A stretch of 64,000 nt of DNA from Drechslerella dactyloides (lineage: Eukaryota; Ascomycota; Orbiliomycetes; Orbiliales; Orbiliaceae): contig JAGTWJ010000017.1 of assembly GCA_020064725.1 (NCBI GenBank), positions 3,162,001 through 3,226,000 on the forward strand, in the 5' to 3' direction. Within the stretch, counting starts at the first letter, position 1; the number at the start of each line of letters is the position of its first letter. Below, piece after piece: positions 23,283 through 35,266 of this stretch. Both the position numbers and the translations under genes were made by a program. The notes beneath the pieces were generated by a model. The model was given only the letters and a program-made list of their open reading frames with translations, ran no database searches and was not told the DNA's origin.

Positions 23283-26200
23283 ATGGTGGCTCTCAGCAAA
23301 ATCGCACTGCTCGCGGCAGCTGCGCATGCGGCCGTGATACAAAGGGATGCACCAGCAGGACCCAAGATCCGTCAGACAGGCAATGGCCAAAATGTCGTGA
23401 GTATACCACCATGGACCGCGTTCTGTTGGTAAACGTATACATTGGTCACTCGCTCACTGGATCTGTCTTGATGCTGCGAATCGGTGCAACAGGTCACTTG
23501 GGACCAATATTCCTTCTACGTCAACGGCGGGCGCGTCATGATATATAGCGGCGAAGTACATCCGTTTCGCAACCCCGTACAGGACCTCCATCTCGACATT
23601 CTGCAGAAGATCAAGGCGCTCGGATTCAACGCCGTGTCGATATACGTGCATTGGGGCATCGTGGAGTATGAGCGGGGGAAGTTCAATTGGGATGGCGTGT
23701 TTGATCTCCAGCCGTTCTTCGATGCTGCGAAGGCCGCTGGCTTGTGGGTTATCGCGCGGCCGGGGCCTTATGTGAGTTTCATCATATCACGAATATGCTA
23801 TAATATGACCATTGGGTGGATTCTTTGCTGACGTATTATAGATCAATGCTGAATCTGCTGGGTAAGAACAGTCTACTTGGAGATTAGCTACTATAGGCAA
23901 ATGCTGAGATGACGTTGGTGCAGTGGCGGGTTACCGGGATGGGGCGCGAGAGTCGAGGGGCAATGGCGAAACTCGAACCCGAACTATACCGCCGCATGGC
24001 AGGCATATATCGACTCCGTCGGCAAGATTATCGCGAAGAACCAGATCACGAAAGGAGGTCCAGTAATCCTTGCTCAGGTATACATCTCTATCTACTTCTT
24101 CCTGTTATACTTCTGGGAAGCTCATACTATGATTACGATTGGTAGCCCGAGAATGAATACTCCGGATTTATGGAGCCTGATGGCTCATTGAATCCTAACG
24201 AAGATACAGAGTACGAGCGTCTTCTACTCGAGGCGTTTGATAATGCCGGGATCGAGGTACCCACTGTCTGCAACGATGCATGGATCGGTAAGCACAATAT
24301 CAGAACCCAACGACAAGAGACAACCTGAATAGTATGATAAAAGGAAATGTAGGCTAATTTGTATACCAATATCGGTAGGCGGGCATTTCACGTCTGTCGA
24401 TGTCTATGGCTACGATAACTACCCTGCAGGTAAACGATCCGCTTCATATAGCCATCACTAGAGAGGCCACTTACGAAGACATTGTGTGATGATATTGTGT
24501 GTAGGGTTTAACTGCCAGGATCCTCTCAGCTGGCCGGACCCGCCGGACTATTTCTACGCTTCGCATAAGGATGTGGCGCCGAATACTCCAAACGCGATCT
24601 TAGAGTTCCAGGGCGGCTCGTTCGACTCATGGGGAGGCTATGGGTTCGAGCAGTGCTATAAGCTCATTGGGCCTGAAATGGTGCGAGGTGGGTATCCTCT
24701 ATCTCGAGATCTCTCGACCAATCGCCGATGCTACTTTTACAGAGCATGATGTGGTAGATACTGGTACCATGGTATGCTCGTATAGTATACAATAAGAATA
24801 CGTATGCGTCGGCCACGCACTTGCTCAACATCTATATGATCTATGGCGGGACCAACTGGGGCCACCTCTCGAATCCGGGTGGCTACTCCTCGTGAGTGTC
24901 CTTACTATATCAGCGTCGAGCGCGGGCTATGGTATTAACAGCGGTCGGCGTCTATAGATACGACTACGCCGCCGCCATCGCAGAGGACCGCACTCTCCGT
25001 GAGAAATACTACGAATTGAAGCTCCAAGCCAACTTTCTCGCGGTCAGCCCGGCATACCTGACTTCCGCCCCCGTCGACGTCCAAAGGTTCCCGACCGCAG
25101 GCTCAAACATTACCATCACCGAGCTCCTCGACCAAGTCGGCGGCACGCAGCGCTTCTATATCGTCCGACAGACCAAGCCCGCAGAGACAACTGACAGCGC
25201 GTTCAGCGTCGATATCGAAACCAGCATCGGCAAAAAAACCGTCCCACAACTGGGCAGCGCGCAATACGTTCTTCCAGCGCATGACTCGAAAATCATCGTC
25301 ACAGACTACCCCGCGGGTGATGTGCATGTCCTTTATTCGACGCTCGAGATCATGACGTGGAAGGTTATCGATGGGCGGACGGTGATATTGCTGTATGCGA
25401 ATACCGGGGAGAGCGGTGAGATTGCGATACGTACGGGAACGGCGTACAAGGTGGACGTCAGGCGGGGGAAGGCGAGTACCGTTACTTCGAAGCGGACGAG
25501 TATGGTCTTGACCTTGCAGGTCGTTGTTGGCCATGAGACTGTGGTTGCACTCGGGGAGGACATCCTCCTCTATGTGGTTGGTACGTCCATAAACATAACA
25601 CTCCCTTGCGTTGCATTTGCATATTATATCCTATGAAGTTATATTCCGAGAAGCTGATATTTATGTCTTGAGTGGGTAGACCGCGTGAATGCGTATAATT
25701 TCTGGGTGCCAGACGTCAACCTGAAGCAAGAGTTACCGGTAATCATCAAGGGAGGATACCTCCTACGCACCGCCGCGTTCTCCGGAAACACACTATCCCT
25801 GACCGGCGACACGAACAGGACGACGGTATTCGAGATCATTGCGCCGAAGAAAGCGCAGGCGTATACATGGAACGGCGCACGGCTAGACACAAGCCTGACG
25901 CGACATGGGACGCAGGAGGGACGATACAGGACCCGGACACCGCGAGTCGATATTCCTGATCTTGCGCGATTGAAGTGGGTGAGTGCCGCAACCTGATATC
26001 TACACATTATCGCGTATCTCGATATTTACATCGAATCGGCGAGGCGGGGAGAATGAAGTCAAGCCAGCTGGCCTAACTGGTGTGATATATTGTAGAAATA
26101 TATTGATAGCCTCCCCGAAGTGTCCGGGAGCTACGACGACTCCAAATGGGTTACGGCGGACCACACGTATACGCATAATAAAATCAAGCCGACGACGCCG

Positions 26201-27490
26201 GTCATTTTATACGCCAGCGACTACGGATTCCATTCGGGTAATATCTTGTGGCGAGGGCACTTTACCGCTGCTGGCGGAGAGACAACTTTCAATCTCACTA
26301 TCCAGGGGTGCGTATATAGCTTGCACTAACTTGGCGACTATAGTCGCTTTGTACATGTTATATTGGAAATTAATGCTAACCTGGCTTCAACGCGGACAGA
26401 GGGAATGCATTCGCATACAGTGTCTGGGATGGCGACGAGTACCTTGGCTCCTTCAGAGGCGCACCCGCACCAAGCGCACATAACGGAAGCTACATGCTCG
26501 CGGGCCCGTGGAAGCCGGGGAGCAGTCATGTGATTACGATTCTGCAAGACCACATGGGGCTGGAGCAGAACTGGTTCGGCGGGGAAGAGAATTTCAAGTC
26601 GTTTCGCGGGCTGAGTGACTATTCGTTTGGCGGGGCGACTCCGATGTTGAAGCACTGGAAGGTGACAGGGAATCTGGGCGGTGAGAAGGTGGGTTCTCTA
26701 TGAGACGATACGTCACGTCATGTACATATGCTGTATTAACGGGTCTGGCTGACTGGCTGTGCAGTTTGCGGATTGGGCGCGCGGCGGGTATAATGAGGGC
26801 GGACTGTACGCTGTCCGCAAGGGGTTCCATCTGCCCGGCCTTGACGACTCGAAATGGGACTCCAAGTCGCCGTTGAAGGGCATTAACGGCCCTGGCATCG
26901 AATTTTATCGGTATGTGTAGCATGTGTGTTATAGGATGTTATCTGATATCGATACGAGCTCGTATGAAATTCAATACATATGGAATGCGGCTAATGTGGT
27001 GATACAGGACGACGTTCACGCTGAACGTTCCAAACGGAGTGGACTACCCAATGTCTATTGATTTCGGCAGCCGCACGAACAAGTCCTTGAGGGTCGAGAT
27101 TTACGTCAACGTGAGTTTTCACAACCGGTTCTCACGATATCATGATATACATGCTGACTGAGTGGCGCGGTTGCAGGGCTGGCAGTTTGGCAAGTACACC
27201 GACGATATCGGCCCGCAAACCTCCTTCCCAGTCCGTAAGTTATAAGTTCTCTAGAGTCGGTATTACCACGAGTATGGAATACGCTAACGCGAAGCTATAT
27301 GGGAATAGCGCAAGGGATATTGAACTACAAGGGCGAGAATACGCTGGCGCTGTCGCTGTGGTCGCTGGAGGAGGGCGGGGCGGCACTCGCGACGATTGAC
27401 CTGGTGGTGAGGAGCGAGGTGGAGGGCGGTGTCGGCAGCGTCAGGAACAGTCCGGGGCCATCTTACACGGCCCGGGCGGGGTCTTACTGA
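23283..27490 (+). CDS. lacA: Secreted beta-galactosidase, glycoside hydrolase family 35 (LacA type)
   Basis: Hydrolyses terminal beta-galactosyl residues of plant galactans, xyloglucan side chains and lactose outside the cell. Sixteen exons give 986 residues, close to the roughly 1005 of Aspergillus LacA: 23283-23396, 23493-23771, 23842-23861, 23924-24077, 24146-24287, 24379-24429, 24505-24687, 24786-24891, 24958-25580, 25680-25978, 26096-26307, 26400-26688, 26765-26910, 27008-27110, 27177-27234, 27309-27490. It begins with a signal peptide (ALSKIALLAAAAHAA). Catalytic-domain blocks are MIYSGEVHPFR, the ARPGPYINAESAGGG turn (split by introns), the acid/base Glu in PENEY (about E193) and the nucleophile in ILEFQGG (about E287), then MIYGGTNWG. 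The C-terminal beta-sandwich domains include WNGARLD, FHLPGLDDSKW and GWQFGKY. The 20-nt exon 3 is unusually small. I use lacA as a family label; the exact paralogue is not settled. Confidence 0.95.
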
Positions 27491-28083
27491 GGTGGATCAT
27501 AGATAGATGCATGCATGGGTATTTCGTGAACATCACTGTATCATAAAGTATGACGCCGCGACGAGTAGAGAATGTGAATTGTGTGGATTCCTGCGCAGAA
27601 GACACCGGACGGCGCGAAACAGGCAGGTGTCCCGCCACGTGAAGATGCATGATTGCGAGTCCGGGGAACTCTCCCTCGAGTTAGTCTCGATTGATGTTAT
27701 TCGCCGGGTGAAATGCCGGGGTTCGAGTCGGGTCCGGCGGCGCATTTGAGCCTCGGCTGACTTGTGATCGGGTGTGCCTGCGCCGTTGGCGGATTCACGC
27801 TCTCGCCCTTCCTTCCTTCCGCTGCCGGGTGTTCGACTACAATTCGCTCTTCCCTTCGTCCTTTCCTTCATTCAGATTGCCATTACCTACCGCTTTCCCG
27901 GCTGCTGTCGACGCGCATTCCTTCTCGCCGCACCGCCCTCCGCTGCTACTCTTGAATTCGAATTCCACGGCGACCGTCTCGTCCCGTCAGATCGAGTGCT
28001 CGACCGATCTTGTCAGATCTCCCCGCGTCGCTTCACCGTCATCGCAAACCCGCGCAGCACCGTCAGCCGAAACCGCCGCCACG
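27491..28083. promoter_or_regulatory. Intergenic region with pyrimidine-rich Pex11 leader
   Basis: The right half (about 27780-28080) is rich in C and T with TTCCTTCC and CCTTCGTCC runs, typical of a fungal core promoter and 5' UTR. No other gene is seen. Confidence 0.55.
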
Positions 28084-28991
28084 ATGGTTGCCGACCTGCT
28101 CATCCACCACCCCACGATCTCGCACCTGCTCAAGTTCCTGTCGACTACGCGTATGTGATCCCCCCGGCGCTGGTTTTACCGCTGTGATCTAGCATACTGA
28201 CCCGTTCGTCTGGCGACAGTCGGCCGCGACAAGCTGCTGCGGCTCGTGCAATACATCTCCCGCTTCCTATCCTTCTACTTGTACCGGAAGGGCTACAGCG
28301 CCGCCACGATTGCGCCATTCGATGCGATCAAGAAGCAGTTCGGCATGACGCGGAAACTCATGCGCGTCGGCAAGAACATGGAGAGCTTGAAGGCTGCGAG
28401 CACCGCCTATGACGAGAAGGCGGTCGACCCCGTGCTCAAGTATGCGGCTGTGGGACGGCATTTGGGGTACGCCGGCTACCTGACGCTCGACAGCATCCAT
28501 TATGTATGTACCTCGCCTTACAATTCACATGACAATCCGCACTTCGGATAACCCTCCACACGTTTCGGGTCTACCGTGGGTGTGAAAGTATAGAAATGGA
28601 GGCTAACGACTCTGATTGATGAATGCAGCTGGACGCATCCGGCATCATGAAGTTCAACAACGCCAAGCGCATCTCGGAGACGGCCAACAAGTTCTGGTTC
28701 ACCGGCCTGGTCTTCAGCATTGCCTCGTCCGTCTACACGCTGCGGCGTATCGCCGAGCGCCACGCCTCGCTCAACAAGCAGGAGGCCGAGCACTCGCTCG
28801 AGGAGAAGAAGCTGGTCAAGGACGAGAAGGCGGTCAAGAAGCAGCTGCTCAGCGACCTGTGCGACATTACTATCCCGGGCTACGGCCTGGGAGTGTGGGG
28901 GTTTCAAGGTCTGGACGATGGTTTTGTCGGACTGGCTGGTACGGTTAGCAGTGCTATTGGATGTCTGGCGGCTTGGGACAAGACTGCTTGA
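28084..28991 (+). CDS. pex11: Peroxisomal membrane protein Pex11
   Basis: Peroxin that elongates and divides peroxisomes by inserting amphipathic helices into the membrane. Three exons (28084-28150, 28220-28503, 28629-28991) give 237 residues; yeast Pex11 has 236. The N-terminal block around LGRDKLLRLVQYISRFLSFYL carries the conserved amphipathic helix, with Gly/Arg/Asp-Lys. The middle has ATIAPFDAIKKQFGMTRKLMR and KNMESLKAA. The C-terminal part has the membrane segments, a Lys/Glu-rich loop, SDLCDITIPG and GFVGLAGTVSSAIG, a typical ending of fungal Pex11. The first intron splits the LGRDK leucine codon. Peroxisomes host fatty acid beta-oxidation, but there is no sign of a functional link with the distant ppo gene. 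Confidence 0.95.
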
Positions 28992-29625
28992 GCGCAAAGG
29001 CGGCGTCGACGAGGTTCTCGCCAAGGCAACCACGAGCTGGCTGCGCGTGAGGAAGGGGTCGAAGCGGCTGTGGCTCCGGGCGATCCTTGGTGGGATCAGA
29101 ATCACGATTCTAGCCCGGCTCAAGAATCTTGGTCCTAAAGTTGGCGTGGCGGCGAAGACGAAGCGGTGAGCTGTACTCGCCGGCGGGATTGGATCCCTGG
29201 CAGCTGGCAGACTTGTTTCTTTCTATTTCTTTCTTCTTGGTGGGATGGGCCGATGATATATAGCAGTTTTAACTCTCGAATTTCGCTGTTACAAGACGGT
29301 TTGCAATGTATGCAGTTTTCCTCATCTGCCATGTGAATATACGTATATCTAGATCTGCTTGGAACCCTCTTCGTTCTATGGTATCATGATATTAGACTGT
29401 GAGCGGTGCTGGTGGGTTCTCGGCTGCTTGTCCGCCAGCGCGGTTTGTTGTTGCGGCTATGAGCTCACACCAACAAAGAAACCGCGTCTACCAGCCCGCA
29501 CACACGAGACTACGCGACAAATATCCCCATCTTCAACCTTACCTCTTTACCCTACGAAGCGGTCGTATCAGCTGCATTCTACGCCATCATACGACAAGCA
29601 GCATCGACCTGCACGTCAGACCACG
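28992..29625. other. Intergenic: pex11 3' end and nse2 promoter
   Basis: Two genes in the same direction. A plus-strand frame is open from 29359 into nse2, but the part before 29626 has no family similarity and looks like leader. Confidence 0.5.
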
Positions 29626-30898
29626 ATGCCAGTCCGCGTCGGCCGCCCCTCCCTTAACCACCGTCGCCGTAAGGTGGAACGTCCACCCCACGCCCCCGCG
29701 GTACTCCCAATCCACGACACCTGCGCCAGCGAGCTACGCGCCTTCCACGCCAAATACCCTCCCGCAAACCTCCCACGGCTCCTCAAAGAGGCCATCGAAG
29801 CCCTCCGCGATGTCTCCAAAGACTTTGCGCTCAACCGGAAGGAAATCATCTACGAGCAGGGTCTCGAGCGCGACGAGGCCGACGAAGCGCAGGTCGCCGA
29901 GCTGGGGAAGGTTGTCGAGAAGAATATTCGAAAACTGGTGGACCTCGACGCTGAAGTGCAGATGAAGAAGAGCGTGCTGCAGGAGATCAGTAACGCTGGG
30001 AGAGACGGCGGGGATGGCGTGCAGCCTGTGGAGGAGTATATTCGGCGGACAGCGAAGGCACGGCGGGCATACATGCGCAAGGACCTCAAAGAACGGTACG
30101 TGCACTATCCTAATATACACCATGCTAGATCTAGGCGTAACTAACGGCGATGTATTCAGGTATGCGACGGTGGCCGATTACATTGACTACCGCACCGTCG
30201 TCCACGCCGTCAGCGACCCGACCGCACCAGTCCCGCAACGGAAAGACTGGTTCAAAAAGCCGCTGTTCAAATGCGACGCGACCGCCGAGATCACAGACGA
30301 GGAGCCACCATCGGACTCCGAGGAGGACGGTGACGCCACCGCCGGCCCAGCCACACGACGTAGAGATGTCGAAATGTCCGACGCCGAAGACTCAGACGAC
30401 GAGATCGAGGAGACATCCGCCACGCGCAACCTCAAATGCCCACTGACGATGCGCCGGTTCGAAGAACCCGTCAAGGCGGGCTGTCAGCACAGCTTTGAAC
30501 GGGAAGCTCTCGCGACGATGTTGAAGGAGTACAAGCGGCAGAAGAAGGCGCCGGTGTGTCCTATGCCTGGCTGCGGCAAGGAGATCAAGATCAGCGAGTT
30601 GAGGGAGGATGTGGTCATGAAGTCGCTGGTGGAAGCGGAAATCCGAAAGGAACAGATGAGGAAGGAGAGGGAGATGAGTAGTGATGATGAAGACGAGGAA
30701 GAGGCACCGGCGAGATCGAAGGGGAAAGGGAAGGCGGTTGCATCACGACAGAGTATGCGAGCGGAAGAAGAACTGCCATATGGTGGTGGCGGTGGAGGGG
30801 AGAGTGATGACGAGGATATGGAGGATGGCGACGAAGAAGAGGATGGGGAGGAGGAAGATGAGGAGGAAGAGGAAGAGGACGATGAGGACGATGAATAA
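29626..30898 (+). CDS. nse2: SUMO E3 ligase Nse2 (Mms21) of the SMC5/6 complex
   Basis: Attaches SUMO to targets during DNA repair as part of the SMC5/6 complex. Two exons (29626-30095 and 30160-30898) give 402 residues, longer than yeast Mms21 (267). Residues about 30-150 are helical and match the Smc5-binding region (RLLKEAIEALRDVSKDFALN, then Asp/Glu-rich helices). An acidic linker (about 195-245) precedes the SP-RING: KCPLTMRRFEEPVKAGCQHSF (broken here at the family Cys and Cys-x-His, about C250, C265, H267) and CPMPGCGKEI (about C290, C295). Downstream is a Lys/Arg/Glu helix and then a tail of about 45 Asp/Glu after a Gly6 run. An upstream in-frame start at 29359 exists but the 29626 ATG fits the family better. 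Confidence 0.92.
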
Positions 30899-31122
30899 CG
30901 AATGCTTCATTCTTTGGTTATGGAGTTGCGGTATGGCGGCGCATTTGGGAATAGTTTTGATTGTTGGAGGATAACTTCTTTTCAACACTACATACTCTTC
31001 ACGACTATCTACAGCAACAAACTTATTTACAACTACCGCCATGATATGTTCAAACTCATCCTGATTCCGTAGGCGGACTTACTCCAATCAACTAATCCCT
31101 ACCGCTAAAGATTTAATTCAAA
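30899..31122. other. Short convergent 3' region
   Basis: 224 bp between the stop codons of nse2 and the tyrosinase gene. AT-rich, no gene. Confidence 0.6.
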
Positions 31123-33545
31123 TCAGGTCTGGATTCTGGTGGAGTTGAGCTCAGGCCACGGCACCTCGCGGCTGCCGTCGACCTTGACCGGATACGTGAT
31201 CTCCTCGATGCTCTTGATACCGCCAGGAATATTCCGAGTCACATTCAGATGATAGACAGGCTCGCTAGTATAATACGGCAGCTGATCTTGCTTGCCGCTG
31301 TCGTAGATGTCACGCGAGTAGACTGCGATTTTGGCAGTATACAAGTCCTGGAAAGAACAGGGTTTGCCGTTCTACACCCACCAATCAACAAACGTTAGCA
31401 TCCTTCCCCTTTCAAATACTAGTATGGGCATTTAATACTTACCGCGATAATGGTGTAGTAGAGGTCCTTGGAAATGTAGTCGGTGATCTTGTACGGGTCC
31501 GCGCCGTAGTAGCCGTACTCCTTCAGATATGCGTTCAACGGCACATCCACGTACCGGATCCGCGAATCCTTGTACTGGTCTGGCGCGCCAGGTGTCATCG
31601 AGCTCAAGCTGCCGATATAGCCCTTGCCGTACGGGTCGCCGTATGGGTCCGACGGTCGAGTACCGCCGTATACGTATATATCGTAGGCACCGGGAATTTC
31701 CGCCTGGTCGAGCAATAACCGCACGTTCCACTCGCGCGAAGGGCCCGGAATTGGTGGTCTGCCGCGGGCGTAGAGCGTGTTCGCCTGGTTGGTGGTGAAA
31801 GTATCGAGATCCTCGGGTCTCCTTCCGCGGTAACTGCATGGTACCTCGGGGTATCCGTAGTTCTGCGTCCAGATTGTGCCGACGGGGTTTGTGTGGCTGG
31901 AGATCCAGAAGGAGCCATCGGCACGACGGAAGGGGTACAGCAAGCTGTTGGTATCGTCTATCGTGTTTGGTGGATTGGGGCGGGCAAAAGTGCCGACTGC
32001 AGGGGCGGGCGTCAACCACAGACTCGGATTCATGGCTTGGAACATCGCCATGATGCGGTCAACGTTACAATGGTGGAGCCAGAACAAAGGATCGAAGGCA
32101 GCTGTAGGAACTGAGCCTAGATTCCCACCGCCTCCGGTGGCACCGTGAACGCCGTCATGGACGCCTTCGATGCGGTTGCTGAAGAGGTTGTAGCTGCCGC
32201 TCAGGAAGGCGTTGTATGTTCCGAGGACGCGGCCGGCAAAACCCGACTGCATGTTGCTCGACGCGAAGGCTGAATTGTCAACCCATGCGCCATTTGGCCA
32301 CCGAGCGGTGATCATGTGCGCGTTAAACGGCGAGCCTAGTGGCGCGATAGATGATGCTGAGAGGAACTTGTACGCAAAAAGCGGGTTGTCGATGCCGACG
32401 AGAACTGGGTTGCCACTCATGTCTGGCTTGTAAACATTCACATAGGGGTTCATGGTGATCGGTGGGAGATAGCTTTGCGTGACGGGGTCCGCCCAGTCCC
32501 AGTAGGGTAGACGAAGGCGGGCGGCCGCGGCAAGGTACTGCGTTTGTGCAGCGCCGGAGAAAGTAGCCGCGATAGCCATGGCGGCGTGGAAGAGAGCCTG
32601 CTCGAGGGCCAGAAGATACGGACGATGCCAGGTGGTGAAAAGTATTGAGCCGTGCGTGCAGTATCCGCGGGAAGGATCGTATGGGACCTCAGTCGGCCCC
32701 ATTTGCCAAGTCACATATCTGTAGACGCAAGTTACGTGTGTCAGCACTCACTAAAAAACGAAGAGCGCGTTGCATGTGTAAAGTATAAGAGTATATATAT
32801 AAGCACATACGGACGGCCGTGGATGCCGGCGATCTGATACCATCCGAACGGGTTGGAATCCGGCGTCTGCTGAATCTTCTCCAGCGCCAGCAACAGCATA
32901 TTGAACTGGTCCTTATCCTTCTCCTGCAGCGTCTGGATCTTCAGGCGCTCGTAGCACGTGTTATTCGCCCCGATGACAGGAGTATAGCCCGGCGTCGCTG
33001 ATGACTTTGTCGAGGTCGTCGAGGTCGTCCTCGTCGAAGTCGTCGTCCCCGGAGTGGTATATCCGTATGGCGGGGTGGTGTACCCGTAAGGCGGGGTGGT
33101 GTACCCATATGGCGGAGTGGTATAGCCATACGGTGGAGTGTATCCTGGGGTCGTCGGTAGGGTGTAGACGGGCAGGGTGCTAGATCTGGTCGTAGTCAGA
33201 GGTATGCGAGTGTTGGTCGCAAGTGTAAGTAAGGTGGCCGGGATGCGGGTGAACGGCCTAGTGTTTAGAGTTTGCAACTGGCGTTTTTCCTCGATCCTGA
33301 TAAGATCTATTGGCAGATAACATGTTCATGCAATTTATGTTAGAGCGGCAGAAGGAAGTATAGGTTACGCATGGGGGCTTGAGGTCGGGGTGTACGTGTA
33401 CTGGCATCATGGCCATGTATATGGTGTTGTGGGAGTCCGGAGACTGACCTGGATCTGCCTCGTAGTTGGCAGGCGCGGCATGGACCTCAGCGAAGAGCTG
33501 AGCTAAAATTATAAGGGCACTAGATGCCTCTGCTTTGAAAAGCAT
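31123..33545 (-). CDS. Secreted tyrosinase (type 3 copper monooxygenase)
   Basis: Oxidises monophenols and diphenols to quinones, leading to melanin-like pigments or cross-links. Four exons (33545-33449, 33306-32811, 32718-31443, 31371-31123) give 705 residues. A signal peptide (FKAEASSALIILAQLFAEVHA) comes first, then a Thr/Pro/Tyr-rich linker with four PPYGYTT repeats. The central domain binds two coppers: CuA with GIHGRP (about H195), CTHG (H220, with Cys218 two residues before it for the usual Cys-His thioether) and TTWHRPY (H229); CuB with GVHDGVHG (about H385, H389) and DPLFWLHHCNVDR (about H413). LPYWDWADP lies between them. The C-terminal 200 residues match the shielding domain of fungal tyrosinases. 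The first intron is 142 bp, longer than the others; its position is inferred from frame only. Confidence 0.93.
33053..33136 (-). repeat. Four 21-bp tandem repeats in the tyrosinase gene (PPYGYTT)
   Basis: Four contiguous 21-bp units each coding PPYGYTT on the minus strand, with silent changes between copies. They lie between the signal peptide and the copper domain. A Thr/Ser-rich stretch coded by GTCGTC-type repeats follows at about 33007-33047. Confidence 0.95.
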
Positions 33546-35266
33546 CTTGTCTGAAGACACTCGGATCTTCCTTGCTGGATCGCAAGTTGATCTCGAAGTA
33601 CGGACGATGTCGGGTCAGGCTAACAGCCCTGGTTGTGAGAAAAGTGCGTTGTCGATGTTGTGTTTTCTCGCGTAGCACAAGCCCACCGTCTACCTTCTGC
33701 GCTGTCGATCTCGTACCCGCCGCTGCCTTTTATCTTTTTCCCAGCTCTGGAAACTTGAACAATGGCGGGATTAAATTGTTAGACCGGCCGCAGTCATCTA
33801 TTACTCTAGGACTGCTCATCTTGTCGACATTTCGCCAACGGCGCACGCGACACTTCACAGCGCTTTGTTCACTTTGGTGACCCTGGTCGCTAGTCGCGAC
33901 AAGCCGGTGCGTCGGGATTGCCTCCTGCGAAGCGAACTTGCATGCCACGACGGCTTCTTTCGACTCGGTCCCGGCGTGGCTTCATCTTAGCGTCCCTGTT
34001 CAGACGTCCATAGCCGCGATATATGCCAAGACTATAGACTCCAAAATACCGTTAATAGATCTCTGAAGCGGCATATATGCATGCGTTTTGAACCTCGCAC
34101 TGACGGCATTCCGTCCGCGACTGACAGCATCGAGAACGCACCAATTGCAACTTAGCCAGCCCGTACGTCGGAACTTAGGGTCCCAAATAGCCTTTAAAGT
34201 TTCGTATGCAGGCGCACAGTTGCGCAGGGGCCTCAAGATTTCGAAGCGGCATTTAGGAAAGATCAACCGGCATCTGTGCCAGCTAGTTTATTCGTCGGTA
34301 CTTTTCGTCTGTATCTACGGATGCAGAGTTTGGAGGGATGATGGAAGCTTCCTCGTCGATTCGCTTAACCCTGTCTTTCGCTCAAGCTTGGTGAGCCCGT
34401 GCTCTATAGTTGGCTTCATATCGGGGCTGGGGTGCATATCTATGAAGAAGGATAATTGTGCGGCTGCTAGGGTTCGGAATCGGCGAATATCCGGCGATCC
34501 AGGGGTGGTGTATTCTGGGTTTCTTCTGTTCTTCGAATGGTTTGTTCAAGATTGGAAACTAATTTTGGACTATATCAAATTCAGGCTGAGTTGTAGCCCG
34601 CATATACATATCTTGAACGTATACAATTGTACAACTATTTCCGTTCGTACAGCTTGGAATATTGCAATGTCCGCCAAACGTTGGGAATCTTGCTAGTCCA
34701 GGTCTGATATTCTAGATTTCGACTGCGCGAGTCATTTACTAGACCAATTCCAAATTGATCCTGCTGAGCCTGATGCTATAGACGGGGCATCACAAAATTC
34801 GAAGGACCCTAGGAGGAGAGCTTTGGTACAAAGTTATCAATTTACCCACGCTATTAGTCTGTGTGTAGCATCCTAGCCAGCTAGTTGTAGGTGTCTGCAC
34901 AATGCCATATGTATACAGACCATGATAATAATACGGTTCATAAGATGATTCGTGTCGAAGTATCGGGCATTTCAGCACTTCTCGCCCCTTCTATAGCAAC
35001 AGTTGCTTGCTCCTATGCCTCTTGAGCCTTGACGCCGCCCGAATCTCTCAAATAAGTGCAAGAAAAACCATGCTCTACGAAGCACTTCCCAAAATATGAT
35101 CAATTCTAATTTGGGCCTTTTTGTAAGTCCGGCTACCGAACGTGATGATATCACCAGGATCAGGAAGCGCTCCGCCGGCAACGGCAGCTAGACATGATGA
35201 AACGGCGGGACCTATATCACCCATAGGTTGAAATCCTGTCAATGCAGGAACTGTGACTGTCCGGCC
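33546..35266. other. Intergenic, 1.7 kb
   Basis: Includes the tyrosinase promoter at the left. A 202-codon plus-strand frame (34088-34696) has no signal, domain or family similarity and I do not call it. No repeats were noticed. Confidence 0.45.

Noticed and set aside
34088..34696. 202-codon plus-strand frame between tyrosinase and the broken gene
   Set aside because: No signal, domain, repeat or splice context; codon use is unlike the confirmed genes.
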